This document shows positions 1-7,301 of a stretch of 10,444 nt of DNA, one piece after another. Positions within the stretch are counted from its first letter, which is position 1; every line of letters starts with the position of its first letter. Below the pieces are notes generated by a model. The model ran no database searches. It was not told the origin of the DNA and was given only the letters and a program-made list of their open reading frames with translations. Made by a program: the position numbers and the translations under genes. The stretch is from NCBI GenBank assembly GCA_038247995.1, contig JBBRUG010000207.1, positions 1-10,444 of the forward strand, read 5' to 3'. Source of the stretch: JBBRUG01 sp038247995 (GTDB lineage: Bacteria > Chloroflexota > Chloroflexia > Chloroflexales > Chloroflexaceae).

Positions 1-103
1 TCGGCACCCACGAGCAGCGCCCTTCATGGCGCGGCGGTCGGCACCCACGAGCAGCGCCCTTCAGGGCGCGGCGTCATGGCGCGGCGGTCGGCGCAACGAG
101 CAG
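1..103. repeat. Imperfect tandem repeat derived from the hydrolase gene's 3' end
   Basis: The last 30 bases of the minus-strand hydrolase gene, stop codon included (74-103), recur as a 31-base near copy at 24-54 and as a partial copy at 1-17 that is cut by the window edge. The copies share the core tcatggcgcggcggtcggc and the ending cgagcag. They differ by a few bases and a one-base length change in the middle. Spacers of 19 bases (55-73) and 6 bases (18-23) separate them, both starting cgccct. The array may continue to the left of the window. Confidence 0.8.
54..69 (-). terminator. Short GC-rich hairpin just after the hydrolase stop
   Basis: A near-perfect inverted repeat with 7-base arms (gcgccct / agggcgc) and a two-base centre starts five bases beyond the hydrolase stop codon. 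It could end that transcript, but no T-run follows it on the minus strand and it lies inside the repeat array, so termination is only possible, not shown. Confidence 0.3.
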
Positions 104-958
104 TCGGCGCAGCGTCTGGGCCACGGCAGCCGGTTCCTCTTCTTGCACAAAATGGCCTGCTCGCGGCAGCGTGACGACTTCTGCCTGGGGAAGTGTCTCC
201 CGCCAGCGCGTCAGGAAGCGCCGCCCGAACAGCGGGTCGCGCATCCCCCAAACAATCGCGGCAGGCAAGCCGGCCAGGGTCGCCCGTCGCGCCCACAGAT
301 CTGCGCACCAGGGCGCTCCCGCAAAGACCTGCTGGGCCACGGCGAACAAACCGTGCCGGTCGGCTGGATGGGCCAGCGGGGCGAGGTAGTGCCGTTTGAT
401 GGCGGGAGTGAGTTTGGCCCGATCGCCGTAAACCAGCGGAACCAACACCCGTAATTCGGCGTTCAGGCGCAAAATAAACAGGCGACCCACGGGGCCGCGG
501 AGCAGCGCGGCGATCGGGGCGGGGGCCAGGGCGAATGCGCCCTGGAGCGGCCAGCAAAAGGTGTTTAGCACCAGGAGCCGCGCAATGCGTTCCGGGTGAT
601 CCAGGGCATAACTGAGGCCAATCGGCCCGCCGACATCGTGGACTACGAGCGTAATGCGCTGCAACCCAAGGTGATCGATCAGGGCGGCAAGGTTCCGCCC
701 GTGCTCGGCGAAGCTGTACCCCCAGCCAATTGGCTTTGCTGAGAGCCCGAAACCGAGCTGATCCGGCGCGATGCAGCGGTAGTCCTGCCGAAGATCGCGG
801 ATGATCTTCCGGTAGAGGAACGACCACACAGACGAGCCGTGGATGAATAAAATCGGTTCGCCGCGCCCCTCATCCACATAATGCATTTGCCCGCCGTCTA
901 CCGCAAGGGTGTGGTGCATGAAGGGGTAAGCCGTCCGGTCGAGCCAGGGAATGTCCAT
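74..958 (-). CDS. Alpha/beta hydrolase, haloalkane dehalogenase / epoxide hydrolase-like
   Basis: A 294-residue alpha/beta-fold hydrolase, the usual length for the haloalkane dehalogenase/epoxide hydrolase superfamily. Visible elements are the oxyanion motif HGSSVWSFLYR (40-50), a nucleophile elbow VVHDVGGPIG with Asp108, the acid Asp241 in WGMRDPLF, and His269 in AGHF, giving an Asp-Asp-His triad. Between them is a cap region of about 130-210. The residue after the nucleophile is Val109, where true haloalkane dehalogenases and many epoxide hydrolases carry Trp. Halide binding is therefore doubtful and the substrate cannot be named. The ATG at 958 was chosen because translation there starts right at the family's N-terminus. 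The frame stays open upstream to 1165, but that extension would run through the gyrA promoter. Its ribosome binding site is weak. No signal peptide is seen, so it is probably cytoplasmic. It is divergent from gyrA and has no functional link to it. Confidence 0.85.
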   Translation of the reverse strand: MDIPWLDRTAYPFMHHTLAVDGGQMHYVDEGRGEPILFIHGSSVWSFLYRKIIRDLRQDYRCIAPDQLGFGLSAKPIGWGYSFAEHGRNLAALIDHLGLQRITLVVHDVGGPIGLSYALDHPERIARLLVLNTFCWPLQGAFALAPAPIAALLRGPVGRLFILRLNAELRVLVPLVYGDRAKLTPAIKRHYLAPLAHPADRHGLFAVAQQVFAGAPWCADLWARRATLAGLPAAIVWGMRDPLFGRRFLTRWRETLPQAEVVTLPRAGHFVQEEEPAAVAQTLRRLLVAPTAAP

Positions 959-1028
959 TGGTGCGTTTCTTTGGCTTAGCGCGGGGGAAGCACAGCATTG
1001 TTGCAAGAGTAGTGTGGCCATAGCCGCT

Positions 1029-1034
1029 ATTATA
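1029..1034 (-). promoter_or_regulatory. Candidate -10 box for the hydrolase gene
   Basis: A perfect TATAAT lies on the minus strand about 70 bases before the chosen hydrolase start. No good -35 box is found 16-18 bases upstream of it. Transcription would start near 1022, giving a leader of about 60 bases before the ATG at 958. An in-frame ATG at 1021 would be almost leaderless from this site, so it is a minor alternative start. Confidence 0.4.
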
Positions 1035-1116
1035 GAACATGCTTTTGTACACCCGCTCTTGAGTTGCGCCCATCTGCGTAATCTGCGGATTATTCGCACA
1101 AACATGCTATTCTTAT

Positions 1117-1145
1117 TCGACAAACCGCTCCAATTGTGGTAGAAT
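1117..1145 (+). promoter_or_regulatory. gyrA promoter
   Basis: TCGACA (1117-1122, 5 of 6 matches to the sigma70 -35 consensus) and TAGAAT (1140-1145, 5 of 6 to the -10) are separated by exactly 17 bases. Transcription would begin near 1152, leaving a leader of about 44 bases with the Shine-Dalgarno sequence AGGAG at 1186-1190, five bases before the gyrA ATG. Confidence 0.7.
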
Positions 1146-1195
1146 GATAGGCAGCTTTGTAGCATTCTGATGCGCTAAACGCCCTAGGAGTAACC

Positions 1196-3670
1196 ATGGA
1201 GATCGGGATTGTTCGGCCGGTGAGCATTACCACCGAGATGCGCACGGCCTATCTTAGCTATGCGATGAGCGTGATTGTCTCGCGGGCGCTCCCCGACGCG
1301 CGCGACGGTCTGAAACCGGTGCAGCGGCGCATTCTCTTCGCAATGTACAGCGAGGGCCTGCGCGCCAATCAGCGCTACTCGAAGTGCGCCGGTATCGTCG
1401 GTGAGGTGCTCAAGAAGTACCACCCCCACGGCGACAGTGCGGTCTACGATGCGCTGGTGCGCCTCGCGCAAACCTGGAATATGCGCTACCCGCTGATCGA
1501 CGGGCAGGGGAATTTTGGCAGTGTCGACGGCGACCCAGCGGCGGCCTACCGCTACACGGAAGCCAAGCTCACGCATATCGCCGAGGAGTTGCTGTTCGAT
1601 ATCGAGAAGAACACGGTCGATTTTCGGCCTAACTTCGACGGCGAACATAAGGAGCCGACCGTCCTGCCGGCCCGCCTGCCGAACCTGCTGCTCAATGGCG
1701 CCTCCGGCATCGCCGTCGGTATGGCGACGAATATTCCGCCGCATAACCTCACCGAGTTATGCGACTCGATTATTCACCTGATCGACAACCCGGAAGCGAC
1801 GGTTGAAGAGCTGATCAAGATCATGCCCGGCCCCGACTTCCCCACTGCCGCGAACATTCTCGGCACCGAGGGCATTCAGGCGGCCTACTCCACCGGGCGC
1901 GGTCAGATCACCTTGCGCGCCAAGGCTCACGTTGAAGAGGCCAATCGGGGCGCATTTAATATTGTCGTCACCGAGTTGCCTTACCAGGTGAACAAGGCCC
2001 GCCTCCAGGAACGGATCGCCGAACTCGCCAAGGATCGCAAGATCGAGGGTGTGCGCGACGTGCGCGACGAGTCGGATCGCAGCGGTATGCGTCTGGTGAT
2101 TATCCTTAAGCAGGATGCACAACCCAAGAAGGTACTCAACGCGCTCTACAAGCATACCCAGATGCAAACCACCTTCGGGATCAACATGCTCGCCCTCGTT
2201 GAGGGTGGGCGCCAGCCGAAGGTGCTTACGCTCAAGCGCATGCTTCAGGAGTATGTTGAGCATCGCCGCGAAGTGATTCGCCGCCGCACCGAGTTCGACC
2301 TGAATAAGGCGCGCGACCGGTCGCACATTCTCGAAGGGCTCAAAATTGCGCTCGACAATATCGACGCGATCATCCGCACCATCCGCGAGTCGCGCACTGC
2401 CGAGAGCGCGCGCAATAACTTGATCCGCAACTTCACGCTGAGTGAACGTCAGGCTCAGGCCATCCTCGATATGCAGTTGCGCCGCCTCGCAGCCCTCGAA
2501 CGCAAGAAGATCGAAGACGAGTACAACGAGGTGATCAAGCTGATCGCCGAGCTCGAAGATATTCTCGCTAATCCGCTCAAGGTGCTGCACCTCATCCAGA
2601 CTGACCTGCGTGACATCAAAGAGCGGTTCGGCGATGCCCGGCGCACCCGCATTGTGCCCGATGTTTCCGGCGAGGTCAGCGATGAGGACCTCATTCCTGA
2701 CATTCGCGTGCTGATCAGCCTCACCAGTCGGGGCTATATCAAGCGCCAGAACGCCGATACCTATCGCACTCAGCGTCGTGGCGGGCGCGGGATCAAGGGC
2801 ATGATTACCCGCGAGCAGGATATTGTGCGCCATCTGCTCACCTGCGGCTCGCTCGATAATCTGCTCTTCTTCACCGATCGCGGTAAGGTCTATCAGCTCA
2901 AGGCCCACGAAGTGCCTGATAGCTCGCGTACGGCCAAGGGTCTGCCACTGGTAAACTTGATCTCGCTCGAACCGGGCGAGCAAGTCACCTCGATGCTTGC
3001 CGTGCCCGAGTTCGACGGTGAGTATCTGGTGATGGCCACTCAACGCGGTAAGATCAAACGCACTGTGCTGCGTGAATACAGCCAGGTACGCTCGAACGGC
3101 TTGATCGCGATTGGCCTGGAAGAGGGTGATGTGCTTGGCTGGGTGCGGGTGAGCAACGGCACCGAAGACATCCTGCTTACCACAGCACGCGGTCAGACGG
3201 TCCGTTTTACCCAAAGCGAGGTGCGCCCGATGGGTCGCCCGGCCACCGGCGTGAATGGGGTCAACCTCTCCAGAACTGATCGGGTGGTGAGTATGCAGCT
3301 CGCTGAGGAAGGCGCCGACCTGCTGGTTGTTACTGCCAACGGCTTTGGAAAGCGCACAAGTATTAGCGAGTATCCAACCAAGGGCCGGGCTACCGGCGGC
3401 GTGATTACAATCAAGCTGCGTTCAGCCAAGGACGAAGTGGCATCGGCGTCGATCGTGCGCGACAGTTCGCTGCTCACTTTTATCACCTCCTCCGGCGTGG
3501 TAATGCGTACCAGCGCCGATGAGATCTCGCAGCTCGGGCGCCTAACCCAGGGGGTGACGATCGTCAACCTGAATTCCGGCGATCGGGTCGGCGCGCTGTC
3601 GGTTGAGGAACCCGAAGAAGGCGACGGCGACGGCGAATCGCCGACGATCATCAACCCCGACGGCTTCTAA
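1196..3670 (+). CDS. gyrA: DNA gyrase subunit A
   Basis: The 824-residue A subunit of DNA gyrase (type IIA topoisomerase). With GyrB it cuts both DNA strands, passes a duplex through and introduces negative supercoils using ATP. The N-terminal breakage-reunion domain holds the catalytic Tyr120 in AAAYRYTEAKL. The preceding HPHGDSAVYD segment has Ser81 and Asp85 at the positions of E. coli Ser83 and Asp87, so the quinolone-determining region looks wild type. The C-terminal beta-pinwheel carries the GyrA box QRRGGRG (526-532), which distinguishes GyrA from ParC, and the protein ends in an acidic tail (EEPEEGDGDGE). The length is typical of GyrA. The ATG at 1196 has AGGAG five bases upstream and a good promoter. 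gyrB is not next to it. The gene is transcribed alone and converges on the HD-GYP gene. Confidence 0.98.
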   Translation: MEIGIVRPVSITTEMRTAYLSYAMSVIVSRALPDARDGLKPVQRRILFAMYSEGLRANQRYSKCAGIVGEVLKKYHPHGDSAVYDALVRLAQTWNMRYPLIDGQGNFGSVDGDPAAAYRYTEAKLTHIAEELLFDIEKNTVDFRPNFDGEHKEPTVLPARLPNLLLNGASGIAVGMATNIPPHNLTELCDSIIHLIDNPEATVEELIKIMPGPDFPTAANILGTEGIQAAYSTGRGQITLRAKAHVEEANRGAFNIVVTELPYQVNKARLQERIAELAKDRKIEGVRDVRDESDRSGMRLVIILKQDAQPKKVLNALYKHTQMQTTFGINMLALVEGGRQPKVLTLKRMLQEYVEHRREVIRRRTEFDLNKARDRSHILEGLKIALDNIDAIIRTIRESRTAESARNNLIRNFTLSERQAQAILDMQLRRLAALERKKIEDEYNEVIKLIAELEDILANPLKVLHLIQTDLRDIKERFGDARRTRIVPDVSGEVSDEDLIPDIRVLISLTSRGYIKRQNADTYRTQRRGGRGIKGMITREQDIVRHLLTCGSLDNLLFFTDRGKVYQLKAHEVPDSSRTAKGLPLVNLISLEPGEQVTSMLAVPEFDGEYLVMATQRGKIKRTVLREYSQVRSNGLIAIGLEEGDVLGWVRVSNGTEDILLTTARGQTVRFTQSEVRPMGRPATGVNGVNLSRTDRVVSMQLAEEGADLLVVTANGFGKRTSISEYPTKGRATGGVITIKLRSAKDEVASASIVRDSSLLTFITSSGVVMRTSADEISQLGRLTQGVTIVNLNSGDRVGALSVEEPEEGDGDGESPTIINPDGF

Positions 3671-3673
3671 ATA

Positions 3674-3738
3674 GAACCACAAACATCGCTCGGGTTGCTG
3701 CGGCCCAGCGCGGCGTTATCGAGCGCGGAATGTGGTTC
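3674..3738 (+). terminator. Nested inverted repeats after gyrA
   Basis: Just after the gyrA stop, gaaccaca (3674-3681) pairs with tgtggttc (3731-3738). Inside it, cgctcg (3687-3692) pairs with cgagcg (3720-3725), and a small gctg/cagc hairpin sits within that. The nested structure could end or stabilise the gyrA transcript. No T-run follows on the plus strand, so it is not a standard intrinsic terminator. Confidence 0.4.
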
Positions 3739-3747
3739 GATCGAGCG

Positions 3748-3787
3748 AAAAAGGCGGCAGGCGACGCATAATGCGCTGCCTGCCGCC
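3748..3787 (-). terminator. Intrinsic terminator of the HD-GYP gene
   Basis: The arms ggcggcaggc (3753-3762) and gcctgccgcc (3778-3787) form a perfect 10-base-pair stem, and the loop has a further short gca/tgc pairing. Five A's at 3748-3752 become a T-run directly after the stem on the minus strand. This is a classical rho-independent terminator for the leftward HD-GYP gene, about 80 bases beyond its stop. On the plus strand it may also block gyrA read-through. Confidence 0.75.
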
Positions 3788-3865
3788 TGGTTGCATACGG
3801 CGCTGCGAGCGAAGCGCGGCGTCAGAGTCAGTGGCTTCTGCGGCTCGCTCAGATTGCTCAGTGAT

Positions 3866-5410
3866 CTAATCGCGCACGTCCCCGATCGTTATTTCTTCGC
3901 CAACTTCCTTTGGGCGAATAAGCGGCACTGGAACCTGGCGGGTGATGCCCGGCAGGCGTAATTGCTCACCCTCACGCTCAATAATCCCTGTGAAGACATC
4001 GACAAGTTGCGGGTCCCAGTGGCTCCCGCGCCCCCGCGCAAGCGTATCCAGCGCGCGGCTCGTTTCCATCGCCGGGCGATAGGCGCGGTCGGCCGTCATG
4101 GCCTCGAATGCATCGGCAACGGCCAGGATGCGCGCCTCAAGCGGAATGTCTTCACCCTTTAAGCCGTTCGGATAACCCAGGCCATCGACGCGTTCGTGAT
4201 GCGCCTCGATGATCGGGAGCGTGTTCCGCAGCCCGCGTACGCGCTCGATGATCTTCACCCCGATGCGCGGGTGGCGCTTCATCACCGCAAACTCTTCCGC
4301 CGAGAGTTGGCCCGGCTTCAACAGTACATAGTCGCGGATGCCGATCTTGCCCACATCGTGCAGCAGGCCGGCGTAGCGGATCAGTTCGATCTGCTCCGGC
4401 TCCAGGCCCAACTCCTCGGCCAGGCGCACTGCGTAGCGGGTCACCTGGCGCGAGTGGCCTGAGGTGTACGCGTCACGGGCTTCGATCGCTTCGGCGAGCG
4501 CCTCGATTGTCTGGCGGTTTTGATCCATCAATGCCTGATAGAGCCGCGCATTATCGAGCGAAGCGGCGACTTGTCCGGCAAAGATACCCAGCAGGCGGCG
4601 TTCCAGCGGATCGAATGGCGGTTGCTCATTGCGCCGCGCGAGGTGCAAATAACCGAGTGGGCGATCGTGGCTACGGAGCACCATGCCGGCAAAAAGCGCC
4701 AGGTCGGATGTGCCCGGGCCGCCGGCGAGTTGCATATGCGCGTCGAGCAGGGTTTCATCATCGCAGTTCAGGGGCAGTTCGACGCTCGGCGCCTGCTCCA
4801 TCCAGCCGCTGTCGGTGCGCGCCGCCAGTAGATACAACTGGTTATTGTCGGGCACAAGCATCGAAAGTGCCAGCGTCTCCGGAGCGAAGCGCCGCCAGAG
4901 AAACTCGACGATCTGCTCCATCTGGGTTTCGACGTCGAGCGAGGTGGCGATCGTCTGGCTGAACTGATACATCAGCACCAGATCAGACAGGCGCTCTTTC
5001 TCCTGGCGTACCCGCCGCAACTCCAGGCAGGTACGCACCGTGCGCTCAATATTTTCGGTTTCAACCGGCTTGGAGAGATAATCGACGGCGCCGAGCTTGA
5101 GGGCCTGGCGGGCTGTGTCGACGGTGGCGTAGGCGGTAAGCATAACCGTGTCGACGTCGGGGTGATGCTGCCGAATGTGACGGAGCAGTTCCATTCCGCC
5201 CATTACCGGCATTTGCAGATCGGTCAGAATCAGGTCGAAGGGGTGTTGGGCGAGTAATTCGACGGCGATGGCGCCATTAGCGGCGACAGTTACATCATAC
5301 TGCTGACGGAGCAGCAGGCGACAAAAGTCGCGGATCGTTTCATCATCTTCGACCACTAGAAGCCGCGCGCGAGCGCCACGCAGCGTCGGATCATCGAGTG
5401 GGTCCGCCAT
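3866..5410 (-). CDS. Response regulator with REC, GAF and HD-GYP domains (predicted c-di-GMP phosphodiesterase)
   Basis: A 514-residue cytoplasmic signalling protein. The N-terminal receiver domain (about 15-130) has the acidic pocket EDD at 21-23, the phosphoryl-acceptor Asp64 in LILTDLQMP, Thr92 and Lys114. A GAF-like domain (about 150-290) follows a helical linker. The C-terminal HD-GYP domain (about 305-485) has HDVGKIG with His351-Asp352 and the full HHERVDGLGYP signature (404-414). Active HD-GYP proteins hydrolyse cyclic di-GMP to pGpG or GMP, so phosphorylation probably tunes c-di-GMP turnover. The partner histidine kinase and any GGDEF cyclase are not in the window. The ATG at 5410 was chosen over one at 5437 because AAGGAG (5417-5422) lies six bases upstream. 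It is transcribed alone, ending at the terminator near 3750. The domain assignment is firm; substrate and partner are inferred from the family. Confidence 0.93.
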   Translation of the reverse strand: MADPLDDPTLRGARARLLVVEDDETIRDFCRLLLRQQYDVTVAANGAIAVELLAQHPFDLILTDLQMPVMGGMELLRHIRQHHPDVDTVMLTAYATVDTARQALKLGAVDYLSKPVETENIERTVRTCLELRRVRQEKERLSDLVLMYQFSQTIATSLDVETQMEQIVEFLWRRFAPETLALSMLVPDNNQLYLLAARTDSGWMEQAPSVELPLNCDDETLLDAHMQLAGGPGTSDLALFAGMVLRSHDRPLGYLHLARRNEQPPFDPLERRLLGIFAGQVAASLDNARLYQALMDQNRQTIEALAEAIEARDAYTSGHSRQVTRYAVRLAEELGLEPEQIELIRYAGLLHDVGKIGIRDYVLLKPGQLSAEEFAVMKRHPRIGVKIIERVRGLRNTLPIIEAHHERVDGLGYPNGLKGEDIPLEARILAVADAFEAMTADRAYRPAMETSRALDTLARGRGSHWDPQLVDVFTGIIEREGEQLRLPGITRQVPVPLIRPKEVGEEITIGDVRD

Positions 5411-5480
5411 TCCGTACTCCTTGCCTTGCCCAACCATTCACTTATGCTGTGCAGGCCCGCCTCTTAACGAAATCTTAGCT

Positions 5481-5489
5481 ATTTTAACA
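5481..5489 (-). promoter_or_regulatory. Extended -10 promoter of the HD-GYP gene
   Basis: On the minus strand TGTTAAAAT forms an extended -10 (TGn plus TAAAAT, 5 of 6). No -35 match is present at the normal distance; that position is occupied by one of two direct repeats. Transcription would start near 5474, about 64 bases before the ATG at 5410. Confidence 0.45.
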
Positions 5490-5497
5490 GATGTAAG

Positions 5498-5534
5498 TTG
5501 CAATCGGGCTACAATTTGGCGGGCTACGCTTGCA
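5498..5534 (-). repeat. Spaced direct repeats upstream of the HD-GYP promoter
   Basis: Two identical 8-base repeats, cgggctac at 5505-5512 and 5520-5527, are spaced 15 bases start to start. They are flanked symmetrically, two bases away on each side, by ttgca (5498-5502 and 5530-5534). The inner repeat sits where a -35 box would be expected. The layout resembles a site for a protein that binds tandem half-sites, such as an activator. This function is inferred only from the spacing. Confidence 0.4.
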
Positions 5535-5536
5535 GT

Positions 5537-6520
5537 TTATTCATTCCCGTACGACAACCTGTCGCCGACTGTGCGTTCGGTCAGTGCTTCCAGGCGGGTC
5601 AGGAAGAGTTCGATAAAGCGTGGGCTGTCGAAATCCGTCACGAGCTGAATATTCGACGCCGCCCCGGTCTTGTTGAGGAAGTCGCCGATCGTTTTGCCCA
5701 TCGTCAGCTCGCTCGTCGTTTCCACAGTGGCCGCCAGCGGCGTAAGCTCGGCCAGTTCGGGCATCCATGCCAGCGCGAGCGCGGCCGGATCGTTCACGGC
5801 ACAGCCATCATAGCCAAAGCGGGTGAGATGAAAATCCATGTAGAAGCGCGTGGCGGCAGCTACAAATGTCGGGATTGGCCCGCCGCGCTTCTGCAAGCGC
5901 TCAACATCGGCCCGCGAGATCCGCACCTCTTTGGTAATATCCCAAGGAATGACGATAATAGGCATGCCGCTTGTGAAGACAATCTGGGCGGCGTGTGGAT
6001 CGGCGTAGACGTTAAACTCGGCCAGTGGGGTTGCATTGCCGTCGGCGCGGAAGGCGCCGCCCATAAAGATTAGTTCACGCACATGTTGGGCAATCCGCGG
6101 CTCTTTACGCAGTGCCAGGGCGACATTTGTCAGTGGGCCGACGGCGCAGAGTGTCACCTCGCTTGGCGCGGTCATGATCTCGCGGATCAGCAAATCGACG
6201 GCGTGTTCGGCCACCGGGCGAAATAGCGCGGGCGGCAACCGCGCATAACCGAGGCCCGCGTCGCCGTGGATCTCTAGCGCTGTATATGGTGCGCGCAGCA
6301 GCGGTCGGTCACAGCCGACGGCCACGGGCACATGCTCGCCCGCGCCGAGGGCCAGGACGGCCAGCGCATTGCGCACTGCATCGGCCAGGGAACAGTTTCC
6401 GTGTACAACACTCAAAGCCGCCAATTCGATCTCCGGCGAAGCTAAGCCCAACAGGATCGCCAGCGCATCATCAATACCCGGATCGGTGTCGAGCAGCACT
6501 CGGCGCGGAGGAACACTCAT
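5537..6520 (-). CDS. Inosine/uridine-preferring nucleoside hydrolase family protein
   Basis: A 327-residue member of the nucleoside N-ribohydrolase family, which splits nucleosides into base and ribose for salvage, using a bound calcium ion. The N-terminal hallmark DTDPGIDDA (11-19) supplies calcium-binding aspartates. GPLTN (128-132), EFNVYADPHAA (168-178) and Asp244 in CAVNDPAAL complete the site. Many family members have His before that last aspartate (HDP); here it is Asn243. The base preference may therefore differ, and the call stops at the family. The length is typical. The ATG at 6520 was chosen because GGGAG lies six bases upstream; the only earlier in-frame start is a TTG at 6541. 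No signal peptide is seen, so it is probably cytoplasmic. It has its own promoter, and nothing nearby belongs to a salvage operon. I see no clear terminator between it and the downstream HD-GYP gene 126 bases away, so some read-through is possible. Confidence 0.92.
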   Translation of the reverse strand: MSVPPRRVLLDTDPGIDDALAILLGLASPEIELAALSVVHGNCSLADAVRNALAVLALGAGEHVPVAVGCDRPLLRAPYTALEIHGDAGLGYARLPPALFRPVAEHAVDLLIREIMTAPSEVTLCAVGPLTNVALALRKEPRIAQHVRELIFMGGAFRADGNATPLAEFNVYADPHAAQIVFTSGMPIIVIPWDITKEVRISRADVERLQKRGGPIPTFVAAATRFYMDFHLTRFGYDGCAVNDPAALALAWMPELAELTPLAATVETTSELTMGKTIGDFLNKTGAASNIQLVTDFDSPRFIELFLTRLEALTERTVGDRLSYGNE

Positions 6521-6552
6521 GTAAGGCTCCCGAATAGGCAATTTATTCTTTA

Positions 6553-6561
6553 ACTATATCA
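6553..6561 (-). promoter_or_regulatory. Candidate promoter of the nucleoside hydrolase gene
   Basis: TGATATAGT on the minus strand reads as an extended -10 (TGn plus TATAGT, 5 of 6). An overlapping alternative, TATGAT, lies at 6558-6563. No good -35 is seen. Transcription would start about 25 bases before the ATG at 6520. Confidence 0.35.
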
Positions 6562-6655
6562 TAACCGAATTGAGCTCTCTGGCGTGCAGCCTAGCTAAAC
6601 GTCTACAGAATAATGAGCCATTCGGCTGCGCTATTCGATTTTGTTTGGGCATTAA

Positions 6656-6685
6656 TTGACGCCAACCCCGTCAGCATGCCATAAT
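6656..6685 (+). promoter_or_regulatory. Promoter of the nuclease-kinase unit
   Basis: TTGACG (6656-6661, 5 of 6) and CATAAT (6680-6685, 5 of 6) are 18 bases apart, and the -10 is extended by TGC at 6677-6679. Transcription would start near 6692. This rules out the in-frame ATG at 6684, which lies inside the -10 box, and supports the start at 6738. Confidence 0.7.
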
Positions 6686-6698
6686 GCAGCGAGGGGAC

Positions 6699-6718
6699 GC
6701 CCTGAAACGTTGCAGGGC
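6699..6718 (+). other. Small hairpin in the leader of the nuclease gene
   Basis: gccctg (6699-6704) and cagggc (6713-6718) form a 6-base-pair stem with an 8-base loop. It lies in the predicted 46-base leader, about 20 bases before the ATG. It could affect translation or mRNA stability, but six pairs may also occur by chance. Confidence 0.3.
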
Positions 6719-6737
6719 CGTCAGGGATGAGCAACCG

Positions 6738-7244
6738 ATGCGTGTCTACCTCGACATCGAAACGAGTTTCACCGGCGCGATCAGTATGATTGGCATGTAC
6801 TGCCCTGGTCGTGGCACAATCCAGCTTGTCGGCGGCGGGGTAAACGATGTGAACCTGTATGCGGCTCTTGCCGATGTCACCACTCTGGTTACGTTTAATG
6901 GTAGTAGCTTCGATTTGCCGGTGATCCGTAAGCGGCTCCTGGCCGACCTGCGCGCCGAGTATGATCATCGTGATCTACTCTACATTTGTCGTAAGCGTGG
7001 GTTGCGTGGCGGTCTGAAAGTCGTCGAGCAGCGCCTCGGTATTGTGCGCGCCACAGCCGGGATCAGCGGCTTCGATGCGCCACGCCTTTGGGATCGCTAC
7101 GAGCGGCTTAATGACGCCTCCGCGTTATCAACGCTCCTGGCCTATAACTATGAAGATGTCGTTAATCTGGCGTTGCTGGAGGCTTACCTCGATGGTACGC
7201 CGGTAATCTCGCCCGATGAACGCTGTACTGTCCTGATGAGTTAA
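6738..7244 (+). CDS. YprB-like RNase H-fold (DEDD) exonuclease
   Basis: A 168-residue protein matching the RNase_H_2/YprB-like branch of the DEDD 3'-5' exonuclease superfamily. Candidate metal ligands are Asp6 and Glu8 in YLDIETS, Asp59 in TFNGSSFDLPVI, and Asp140 in AYNYEDVVNL; HRDLL near 78-82 and GGLKVVEQRLGIVR (91-104) also fit this branch. It consists of the nuclease domain alone; some relatives in other bacteria carry extra C-terminal repeats. Expected activity is removal of nucleotides from a 3' end with two metal ions, but whether on DNA or RNA is unknown. The start at 6738 was chosen because the earlier ATG at 6684 overlaps the -10 box; a GGGATGAG sequence lies just upstream. The kinase gene follows 57 bases later on the same strand with no terminator between, so the two are probably co-transcribed. 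Confidence 0.85.
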   Translation: MRVYLDIETSFTGAISMIGMYCPGRGTIQLVGGGVNDVNLYAALADVTTLVTFNGSSFDLPVIRKRLLADLRAEYDHRDLLYICRKRGLRGGLKVVEQRLGIVRATAGISGFDAPRLWDRYERLNDASALSTLLAYNYEDVVNLALLEAYLDGTPVISPDERCTVLMS

Positions 7245-7301
7245 TTCTCCCGAAGAGAGTCGTTGCGTAACGCGCAACCCGCAATACGAGCAGTCCGAAC
7301 T

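Noticed and set aside
1..103. CRISPR array
   Set aside because: The units are unequal, spacers are only 6 and 19 bases, and the first unit is the end of a protein gene; no cas genes are near.
24..827. A 267-codon minus-strand frame overlapping the hydrolase in another frame
   Set aside because: Arg/Pro/Ala-rich translation without any motif; the overlapping frame has a complete hydrolase active site.
959..1165. N-terminal extension of the hydrolase up to an ATG at 1165, with a segment resembling a lipoprotein signal
   Set aside because: It would cover the divergent gyrA promoter and exceeds the family length. The signal-like stretch lacks a proper basic N-region and hydrophobic core next to a plausible start.
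1757..3214. A 485-codon open frame on the minus strand inside gyrA
   Set aside because: It is antisense to a certain gene, has no recognisable domain, and long antisense frames are expected opposite GC-rich coding DNA.
1196..3670. ParC (topoisomerase IV subunit A) instead of GyrA
   Set aside because: A full GyrA box QRRGGRG is present in the C-terminal domain, along with the acidic tail.
6684..6737. Earlier ATG of the nuclease gene at 6684
   Set aside because: It lies within the predicted -10 box and so upstream of the transcript start. The extra residues precede the conserved YLDIET strand.
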